A DNA stretch of 64,000 bases from Marinicella rhabdoformis (GTDB lineage Bacteria > Pseudomonadota > Gammaproteobacteria > Xanthomonadales > Marinicellaceae), in assembly GCF_009671245.1 (NCBI RefSeq), contig NZ_VTFS01000004.1, positions 62,001 through 126,000 on the forward strand. Direction: 5' to 3'. Positions 8,594 to 15,530 of the stretch are shown here, in pieces. The position numbers were made by a program, and so were the translations under genes. Under the pieces are notes generated by a model. It was not told where the DNA came from and did not search any database. It saw only the letters and a program-made list of their open reading frames with translations. Each line of letters starts with the position of its first letter. Within the stretch, counting starts at the first letter, position 1.

Positions 8594-9703
8594 TTAATTT
8601 CCCAACACTTTTTGCTGAATAAATTGTAATACATTCGCCATTGCCCAATACAAAACCATTGCAGCTGGAAAAGGATAAAACAACACAAAAAACGCAAAAG
8701 CCATCAAGTACAAATTAACTTTTTGTTTCTTTGTTTCTGATGCTGGTGCCAAATCATTCCTGTAGTAAATCGTGGAAAATAATGTGATCAGTGTCATCAA
8801 AATTGGCAGCAAATTCAAACTTGAACCTAATAAAGGAACGGCAAATCCAAAATCTATTAATGCGTCAGGTATGGATAAATCATGTACCCAGAGAAAACCT
8901 TGACCCTCTAAGGCACTCATTTCACCTAATGCATTAAAAATAGCCACGAGAATTGGAATTTGAATAAAATTTGAAAACAATGGCTTCAAAGTGTAGAACG
9001 GTGAAATACCTAACTCTTTATGAGCTGCCATCATTTCATTGTGTGCTTTCTCACCTTTGTATTTTTGCTTAATTTCAAGCAGTCTAGGAGCCAATAAAGT
9101 CTGATTTTTACTGACATTCCTTTGAAGCCTCAATGTCATCAGTCCCACTGGCATCAACAAAAACTTCATTACAACTGATAACAAAACGATTGACCAACCC
9201 CAATGGCCTATCGCATTATTTATGGTTGTTAATAACCACTCAATACCTAAGGCAATTGAACGCAACCAACCCCACAAATGCGCATATTTCAACTCAGAAA
9301 AAGCACTTACAGAGTCTGTATATCCCACCGTTTTGTTCAATGAAGTAGCCGCATCAGTCTTTAATTCAAGTCGATTGTTTTTGAATGTCGCCATCATGGA
9401 CTTATCCAATGAAATCATTGCCAATTGATACCTGGATTTCCAACCCACATAGCTGGCTTCACTGGGAACCACAAGGGTACCTTCAGGGTCAATAAAAGTG
9501 ACTTCATCATCTATCAAATAAACTGGTTGCACCGAATTATAAATAAAGGCTAAACCAAAAAAAGGCTTTTCATGGGTAACCATAAACATCGGTGTATCGA
9601 TGGTTTCTGCGCCGTCAACTACATTCAACATTCTGATGTCTTTGGCTGTTGCCGCTGTCACGCACAACATCAAAGTTAAAACCATATACTTTCTATAAGT
9701 CAC
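8594..9703 (-). CDS. divergent YidC/Oxa1-family membrane protein in glycan operon
   Basis: This 369-residue protein has a probable signal peptide (ending near TAATAK, residues 17-22) and a short periplasmic domain of about 120 residues. A YidC/Oxa1 core of about five membrane segments starts near residue 165 (WGWSIVLLSVVMKFLLMP). The core keeps EMMAAHKELGISPF, LFSNFIQIPILVAIFNAL, LWVHDLS-like and FPAAMVLYWAMAN, all matching YidC. By eye, the groove arginine of E. coli YidC (the MRMLQPKI context) aligns with Thr in QTLLAPRL. The family normally inserts membrane proteins. Position inside a glycan operon, overlapping the phosphotransferase gene by 4 bases, suggests a specialised paralogue. Its periplasmic domain is far shorter than that of a housekeeping gammaproteobacterial YidC. 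Confidence 0.8.
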   Translation of the reverse strand: MTYRKYMVLTLMLCVTAATAKDIRMLNVVDGAETIDTPMFMVTHEKPFFGLAFIYNSVQPVYLIDDEVTFIDPEGTLVVPSEASYVGWKSRYQLAMISLDKSMMATFKNNRLELKTDAATSLNKTVGYTDSVSAFSELKYAHLWGWLRSIALGIEWLLTTINNAIGHWGWSIVLLSVVMKFLLMPVGLMTLRLQRNVSKNQTLLAPRLLEIKQKYKGEKAHNEMMAAHKELGISPFYTLKPLFSNFIQIPILVAIFNALGEMSALEGQGFLWVHDLSIPDALIDFGFAVPLLGSSLNLLPILMTLITLFSTIYYRNDLAPASETKKQKVNLYLMAFAFFVLFYPFPAAMVLYWAMANVLQFIQQKVLGN

Positions 9704-10815
9704 AACAACTCCAAAACAGCTTCAGCAGCTGTTTTACTACTGTAGCCAAGGTTATAAACATGCTCATTTGCCAGTGTTGCTAGCTGTCCTGACCAATCCT
9801 GCTCACTGTCCAGCAACTGTTTAATATTTTGCCCCAATCCAACCAAGTCGACAGATTGTATTGCCCCGATCTGACTACGAATAGCAGATTCAAACGGTTC
9901 AACAGCAAGTGTTTCATAGGCTTCATTTTGAATCTTTTTGGGTACATCAATAAATAAAACAGGCTTATGTAGTCCAAAAGCATATTCCAAAGCAGCTCCC
10001 GACCAATCAGAAATCATCAAATCAGATTGATGAAGGGATGTCTCAGATGAAACGCCAGATTCATAGATAAACCGGTCATCAGACAGGTGCTTTGATAATA
10101 TTCGATCAATGACTGCTTTAGAAAATTTGACTGTTTGAGGGTGCGGGCGCAAAACGACTTGATAAGGTAACGCCATCAGTGCATCTATTAAACGCTCACC
10201 CATTAATTCAATCGTGCCATTTTCACCCCAGGTTGGCGCCACAAGAATGCTTGGCATTTTCTTCATTTGTTTAACTTGCTTGTTGGCCATAATTGAATCT
10301 AACCGACCATAGCCGTGGTTCACCAACTGTTTTGGCGGCATATTCCACTGCTTAACCATCGCCTCGATTTCTCTATTGTGGTGAGGCCCGGAACAAAAAA
10401 TAACATCAAAAGCATCAAATGCCTTCGGCCTATATACCATGTGGTGGCTGACAAGAGAGTGATGAATGTATACAAAACGCTTAACCGCCTTCGACTTTTT
10501 GATTTGATATTGATCTAAGTCTGGCATCGTCATTATCACTAAATCGCTGCTGACATTGTCAAAAAAGTAATTCCTGATAAAGCCATCACCAATCACAAAA
10601 GCATTGAAGTTTGTATGTTTAATTTGGGTTCCAGGATCACTATCTTCTGAAGACACATAATTAATGGTTTTGTCTGTTTTAGTCAACAAGGCTTCAACCA
10701 CAGGCTTTAAATGTGGCCAATAGTTAGCACCCTCACAATAAAAGCATATTTGATTGTCACTTTTTCCTAGCTGATTGAACCTCAATACATCTTTAAAGTG
10801 TCGAATAAATCTCAT
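9700..10815 (-). CDS. CDP-glycerol glycerophosphotransferase-like protein (TagB/TagF family)
   Basis: This 371-residue protein belongs to the teichoic-acid polymerase/primase family, which transfers polyol phosphate from a CDP-activated donor. The C-terminal half shows the family signatures VLVAPTWGENG-like (ILVAPTWGENG), LRPHPQTVKF and DLMISDWSGAALEYAFGLHKPVLF. The N-terminal part has CFYCEGANYWPHLKPVVEALL and FVYIHHSLVSHHMVY, also family-typical. Gram-negative capsules with glycerol- or ribitol-phosphate links use such enzymes. It follows the cytidylyltransferase gene by 4 bases and overlaps the YidC-like gene by 4. With the neighbouring CTP-dependent genes, it could alternatively use an unusual CDP donor; that is inference. 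Confidence 0.85.
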   Translation of the reverse strand: MRFIRHFKDVLRFNQLGKSDNQICFYCEGANYWPHLKPVVEALLTKTDKTINYVSSEDSDPGTQIKHTNFNAFVIGDGFIRNYFFDNVSSDLVIMTMPDLDQYQIKKSKAVKRFVYIHHSLVSHHMVYRPKAFDAFDVIFCSGPHHNREIEAMVKQWNMPPKQLVNHGYGRLDSIMANKQVKQMKKMPSILVAPTWGENGTIELMGERLIDALMALPYQVVLRPHPQTVKFSKAVIDRILSKHLSDDRFIYESGVSSETSLHQSDLMISDWSGAALEYAFGLHKPVLFIDVPKKIQNEAYETLAVEPFESAIRSQIGAIQSVDLVGLGQNIKQLLDSEQDWSGQLATLANEHVYNLGYSSKTAAEAVLELL

Positions 10816-10819
10816 GTTT

Positions 10820-11599
10820 TTATCCTAAGTCACAAAACGGCTTAAGTAACCCTTGATCTTGTAACGATTGATAAGCCTCCAAATCAGAAACAGAATCAAT
10901 TTCTAGCCAACCGTTGTGAACCAAGGCCGCTTTGACTTCCCAATTGGCGTCAATCAATTGCTGGATAAATGACGTCATGTACATGTTATCGAAATCTTGA
11001 CCATCAAAAGTGACAGATTTATCTAGGGCATGATAGAAAGCTATAAAATCTTTAACCTTATCTTTTCTGATTTTTATCAGTCCAGTGTATTGGCCCTGTA
11101 TTTCGTCGTAACTTTTGGGTTTTTTTCCTAGCTCCAGCACATCTTTTGAATCAGTTAGCTTCAATGTTTCTGCATCTTCTAATGGGTTTTCTAACCTCAA
11201 CTCCCATAACTTACGCCATGCTTTATCTACCATCAAGACCACTTCACCATCGGTTTCTAAAACTTTTGTTAAGTTCTCAGGCTGATAAATGATGTCTCCA
11301 TAACAAATCAATAAATCCTCGTCAGCATTCATTACACTTTCTGCACAAAATAAAGTGCTCACCATATTTGTGCTTTCAAACGCAGAATTTTCTTTGCATT
11401 GATAACCCAGAGCTTTGATTTGATCTATTCGATAGCCTCCAATCACTGTGATGTCAGTCACCCCAGCTGCCTGCAATACACCAGATTGTCGTTCCAGCAA
11501 TGTCTTGCCATCAATAGGTGTTAAACACTTAGGTTTGTCATTTGTTATGGGGCGCAGTCGTGTACCCTGGCCTGCTGCCAATATGATTGCTTGTGTCAT
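10820..11599 (-). CDS. CTP-dependent nucleotidyltransferase; probable CTP:phosphoglutamine cytidylyltransferase (Cj1416-like)
   Basis: This 259-residue single-domain sugar-nucleotidyltransferase-fold enzyme has an intact activation motif, LAAGQGTRLRPITNDKPKCL, at residues 7-26. It also has ICYGDIIY (metal Asp), VDKAWRKLW, QYTGLIKIRK and NGWLEIDSVSDLEAY. It is closest in style to LicC-type phosphocholine cytidylyltransferases, the group that contains Cj1416 of C. jejuni. Cj1416 makes CDP-L-glutamine from CTP and L-glutamine phosphate. It overlaps the Cj1417-like gene by 4 bases, and that gene in turn overlaps the kinase gene, which strongly favours the phosphoramidate route. LicC-like phosphocholine activation is the main alternative, but no choline kinase or LicD is visible here. 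Confidence 0.8.
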   Translation of the reverse strand: MTQAIILAAGQGTRLRPITNDKPKCLTPIDGKTLLERQSGVLQAAGVTDITVIGGYRIDQIKALGYQCKENSAFESTNMVSTLFCAESVMNADEDLLICYGDIIYQPENLTKVLETDGEVVLMVDKAWRKLWELRLENPLEDAETLKLTDSKDVLELGKKPKSYDEIQGQYTGLIKIRKDKVKDFIAFYHALDKSVTFDGQDFDNMYMTSFIQQLIDANWEVKAALVHNGWLEIDSVSDLEAYQSLQDQGLLKPFCDLG

Positions 11600-12216
11600 A
11601 AAAATAATTCCTTAATGATGGACAGCCCAATATCTGAATTTTGATTCATTCTTTCAGGGTGCCACATGATGCCTGTTATTGGTAAGCATTTGTGCCTGCA
11701 ATATTCGATTATACCGTCTTTAGCTGAACCCAATGGAGACAGCTCTGCTGCCAAGTCATTTGGCTTGATGCCCCAATCATGGTAAGAATTAACCTGAATG
11801 GATGTGCCATCAGTAAGTTCAACTTCATGGTTTTTACATACATGTTCGGTAGTTGAAGAAAGACTGCCACCAAAATGAACATTTAACATTTGCATGCCTC
11901 GGCACACTCCCAAGATTGACAGTTTATTTTCTATACAAAATTGAATCAAATGTGATTCAAACGCATCTCTTTCAACCGCTGCTTTGGGGCTTTGGGTGAA
12001 TGACAAATCATTACCGCCAGTTAAAATCACGCCATCTAAATTCAAACAAGCCAAATACTGAAACGCCACTTCTTTGTTTGCAATATTCAATAATGGAACG
12101 CCTGCACAATCCAAGCTCAATAAAACACTTCCCCAGCTTTGGTCTAGACAATCACGACGTTCACCATAAGATGCAATCACCTCAACCCGCTGTGTTAGAC
12201 CAATTTTTTTCATCAT
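11596..12216 (-). CDS. class I glutamine amidotransferase-fold hydrolase; probable gamma-glutamyl-CDP-amidate hydrolase (Cj1417-like)
   Basis: This 206-residue member of the gamma-glutamyl-GABA hydrolase family (peptidase C26) has the nucleophile elbow GVCRGMQML with Cys105. It also has the oxyanion strand LTGGND at about 66-71 and the catalytic pair His186-Glu188 in MWHPER. In C. jejuni, Cj1417 cleaves CDP-L-glutamine to glutamate and cytidine diphosphoramidate. The ATGA overlap on both sides with the cytidylyltransferase and kinase genes means the three proteins are made together. Alone it could be mistaken for a polyamine-degradation enzyme; no putrescine pathway gene is nearby. The specific reaction is inferred from context, the family from the motifs. 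Confidence 0.8.
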   Translation of the reverse strand: MMKKIGLTQRVEVIASYGERRDCLDQSWGSVLLSLDCAGVPLLNIANKEVAFQYLACLNLDGVILTGGNDLSFTQSPKAAVERDAFESHLIQFCIENKLSILGVCRGMQMLNVHFGGSLSSTTEHVCKNHEVELTDGTSIQVNSYHDWGIKPNDLAAELSPLGSAKDGIIEYCRHKCLPITGIMWHPERMNQNSDIGLSIIKELFL

Positions 12217-15212
12217 TTAATCCTGATGATTTGTTTCAATCCACAGTTTAACCGAACCACAGAAGCAGTTTTTAATTCATCATAAATTTTATCACCCACC
12301 CCAATAGCAGCAGGTAAACTCAGCTCAGCTGAGCGAATCGCCATATGTGAATTGGCACCACCGTATTTTGTAATTAATCCCGCCAAATCATGCGCAAACA
12401 TCCAGTCATACCCTGGGTCAGCTTGCTCAATAAAAACAATCTTACCTGCCAATGCTTGAGGCTCATCTGATAAACAAACACTGTCTGCTTCAACCGCCTT
12501 GCTGGTGATGAAATTAGGCTCAGATGCATTCCGTTCAAAAGCATGAAAATCTGTTACGCAAGTTATCAACTGAGGTAGTTCAACCATTTTTGATAGTTGA
12601 AATTGTTTTTTATTTGACTTAATAACTTTTTTCAATCCTGCAATGTCTTTAACGCCTAACCGGTACTCCTTCAAGTTTTCTAAGGACAGATAAGCCATTT
12701 TTTTTCTGTTGATTCCGACACTCTTTCCAAATTCAACCATCAAATCCAAGGCCTTACTTAAGTTTTTGGAAAACTCGAACTTCACTGATTCTCTGGCTTG
12801 AGTTGCGGCTTTACAATAGGACATCAATTGATCAGCATCATTACCCAACTTCATACTTTCTAGCAATGCATTGATTTTTAACCTTTGATTTGCACTTAAT
12901 TCAAAACAGGTGTTGTTAACAACTTTTGACTGATTAGCACACGCCTTTGAAAACAGGTATTGCTTAGGGTTTTCCCAATAGGCTTTGGCTGTTATATCAT
13001 ATGTACCTGGCCTCAAATGACCATAAGAATTGACATAATCTTCTTTAGAAATATTACCTTCAGCCACTGCCGTTGCATCTAATTCAAATTCACCCGCCAC
13101 CGTGTTAAATGATGACAAAAACGAGTTTTTATCATCTGCTGATAAGATGCCCATTTTGACCAAGTTATTTAAAAATGTCATGGCGACGAAGCCGGCCCTG
13201 GCCGCATGTGAAAATGCTAAAGTGCCATATTTTTTACACTCATCCAACAACAACAAGGCTTTATTTAATGCAGGAGCATTTGAAGCTAAAATGTCATTCC
13301 TGCTTTGAGTTAAAGTCTCAATACTGTCGATGTCTGCTGTTAATCGATAGAATGCTGCCTGAGTTATGTCTCTTAAACCCGACTGCAATGCTTCCAAGTC
13401 TGACTCCTTCACGCCATAGGGAGATAAGCGCTTTCTGGCACTTTCAATAAATTTTGGTGTTAAGACAGTGAATGCCACATCGAATTCTAATTTATCATGA
13501 CATTGTGGATTGGCTTTTAAAACAGCTAGGTAAGCATTGCAAATACGTTCGGCTGCTTCATCTGATACCGTGGCTGGGATAAAGGAATTTAAACTGGTTC
13601 TGATATTCACATAAGGCTGTCCAGCAAAAACCCTGATCAACTGATGTTGACTGACATCGCGGTACCCAAATTCAGCGCGCTGCACGGCCCAAATTTTATC
13701 TACAATCAAATGGCGGTATAAACTATAAGCCAAAGGTTTTGGCTTGACGCCGATGATTTCAGCAGGATTCCAGTCAGGCATAACACCAAAGAAGGCGGCA
13801 TTGCCAACAACATTCAAGCTTGCAGCTTGCTCATCTTTGAAAGCTTGAACACAGTGATCAAGTGTTGTGATGACATGCGCATCATCAATGAAATCATTCT
13901 TGTGACTGACTGCAATAGGTCTTACTTGAAAAATGTGTAATTGACCTTTGCCATCAACAGCAAACTCTATGTCTAATTTATCATAGCCTAACAAAGCTTC
14001 AATTTCGGCGACACCTCGTAACACTTTCTGAATGTCACTTTCCAAATGTTTAACTACCAGGCTATCCTTCTTGCTGACAACGATGGTTCTTAAATGAGCA
14101 CCCGATCCTGAAGTGACTGATTCAGTTGACTGGGTTTGGTCATCAAAATTTATTCTGTAGTATGGTGCACCTGTCTCTAAAGAACGCGTAAACACAACAC
14201 CAGACATTTTTACTTCTGATAAACAAGCCTGTACCAGAATCTGATCTTCTTCAATTGAATCTGAATTGATATACGAATCAACAACATTTTCAACAGCCTT
14301 GATCACAGCTGCTTCGCTTTTTGAGTCAACATTAAGTACGCTTTCAAACCCACCCGCGTGTGACTCATCCCAACAATCTTCAGCGTATGAACTGCTTCTG
14401 ACTACCAAAGGCCTACCCTTAAACCTTTGCTGAATTTTTTCTAATTGATGATGTGGATTCGATTGCCATTGCTTGACAGTAAAGGTCACTTGTTCACCGA
14501 TATGAGATTTCTTTACCAAAGGATATAATCGATACAAAGTTTCTGACTTAGTTCCCAAAATAAAATGGGCAATATCCATATCAGAATTAAATTCAGTCCA
14601 ATCGCCTTTGACATCAAAAAGTTGAATGGACAAACCTTGTTCAGACAAATGATTGATTAAAGACAGCAAATTGGTCACCTTATCGGAGCTGATTTGCTTT
14701 ACCGCAGCGACTGCACGTTTAGAGAACTTTAACAATCCTGTAAATTCAACCTTAGAATCTGAATCTATATTTTCAAAAACCGATGAATCCAAAACTTCAG
14801 ATGCGTTAATATCTTTATCTGACCGTTGCTCAAATCGCGTCAGCCATGCACTGTCAACCCCTACCACCACATCGGCAGAAACATCAGCAAACTGAGCAAC
14901 AGTTTTGGGCCTGAACAATGTATCAGAATACAAAACAAGGGCCTCTCTTTGTTCACTCAATGGGGCTTTTAGAAGAGAGTGAACAACATTGTTGTGCTGC
15001 CAATCTGCAACCACTGTGTAGTTCAATTGAGGGTATTGTTCCGCCACTGACTCAATATGGTAGCCACCAATGAAATTTACAGATTCAAAGTGTGTTCGTT
15101 CTAGACTTTGTAACTGCCAATCCAGCGCTTTACGATTTTTTGAAATGGCCCTAAGTGCGGAAGGCAAACTACCTGTTGTAGACGCGGCCGCGCCCAGAAA
15201 AAAAACGTCCAT
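12213..15212 (-). CDS. PEP-synthase-like phosphotransferase, probable L-glutamine kinase (Cj1418-like), with degenerate N-terminal cytidylyltransferase domain
   Basis: The protein is about 999 residues from the ATG at 15212 (an in-frame TTG lies at 15221). Residues 1-225 resemble the neighbouring cytidylyltransferase (LVLYSDTLFRP, GVDSAWLTRF, FTGLLKFSK, GDWTEFNSDMD), but the activation motif is degraded to LGAAASTTGSLPSALRAI. Residues about 265-437 form an ATP-grasp PEP/pyruvate-binding domain (LVVRSSS, SGVVFTR, LDIEFAVDGKG, FQVRPI). A long helical domain follows, then the swivelling phosphohistidine domain with GGANSHMAIRSAE (His near 956). This is the architecture of rifampin phosphotransferase and of Cj1418, which makes L-glutamine phosphate with release of AMP and phosphate. 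Overlap with the hydrolase gene supports that role. Confidence 0.8.
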   Translation of the reverse strand: MDVFFLGAAASTTGSLPSALRAISKNRKALDWQLQSLERTHFESVNFIGGYHIESVAEQYPQLNYTVVADWQHNNVVHSLLKAPLSEQREALVLYSDTLFRPKTVAQFADVSADVVVGVDSAWLTRFEQRSDKDINASEVLDSSVFENIDSDSKVEFTGLLKFSKRAVAAVKQISSDKVTNLLSLINHLSEQGLSIQLFDVKGDWTEFNSDMDIAHFILGTKSETLYRLYPLVKKSHIGEQVTFTVKQWQSNPHHQLEKIQQRFKGRPLVVRSSSYAEDCWDESHAGGFESVLNVDSKSEAAVIKAVENVVDSYINSDSIEEDQILVQACLSEVKMSGVVFTRSLETGAPYYRINFDDQTQSTESVTSGSGAHLRTIVVSKKDSLVVKHLESDIQKVLRGVAEIEALLGYDKLDIEFAVDGKGQLHIFQVRPIAVSHKNDFIDDAHVITTLDHCVQAFKDEQAASLNVVGNAAFFGVMPDWNPAEIIGVKPKPLAYSLYRHLIVDKIWAVQRAEFGYRDVSQHQLIRVFAGQPYVNIRTSLNSFIPATVSDEAAERICNAYLAVLKANPQCHDKLEFDVAFTVLTPKFIESARKRLSPYGVKESDLEALQSGLRDITQAAFYRLTADIDSIETLTQSRNDILASNAPALNKALLLLDECKKYGTLAFSHAARAGFVAMTFLNNLVKMGILSADDKNSFLSSFNTVAGEFELDATAVAEGNISKEDYVNSYGHLRPGTYDITAKAYWENPKQYLFSKACANQSKVVNNTCFELSANQRLKINALLESMKLGNDADQLMSYCKAATQARESVKFEFSKNLSKALDLMVEFGKSVGINRKKMAYLSLENLKEYRLGVKDIAGLKKVIKSNKKQFQLSKMVELPQLITCVTDFHAFERNASEPNFITSKAVEADSVCLSDEPQALAGKIVFIEQADPGYDWMFAHDLAGLITKYGGANSHMAIRSAELSLPAAIGVGDKIYDELKTASVVRLNCGLKQIIRIK

Positions 15213-15231
15213 ATGCGTCAATCAACCTGAC

Positions 15232-15438
15232 TTATTCTTCAGAGTCCGATTCGGGCTCAGCCTTTTTACCTGTGAAAAAGGATTTGATTTTGTACCAAAA
15301 AGTTTTAATCACCAAACCAATCGCTACAAAAAAGCCAATGATGGCTGACATGATGGCGCTGCCTGAACCTGGATCAATATAACCCCAAGAAACAGCAGGA
15401 AAAAGCAATAATAAGCAAAGACATATAAACAACTTCAT
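15232..15438 (-). CDS. small membrane protein with YIDPGSGS motif
   Basis: This 68-residue protein begins with a signal-like hydrophobic segment (residues 2-19, ending VSWG). Then comes the motif YIDPGSGSAIMSA, a second hydrophobic segment of about 20 residues (IIGFFVAIGLVIKTFWY), and a short charged tail (KKAEPESDSEE). Small proteins with a DPGSGS motif recur in polysaccharide clusters next to alkaline-phosphatase-superfamily transferases, as here (93 bases after the gene at 15531-17639). The biochemical role is unknown. It lies 19 bases before the kinase gene and is presumably on the same transcript. Confidence 0.7.
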   Translation of the reverse strand: MKLFICLCLLLLFPAVSWGYIDPGSGSAIMSAIIGFFVAIGLVIKTFWYKIKSFFTGKKAEPESDSEE

Positions 15439-15530
15439 GAGAAACTCAATAGGCGAAAAGTTTTGGCATTATATATCTTATTCGCCTTATTGTCATTTGA
15501 TTGTCACCTTCCTTAAAAGCCTCAAATACT

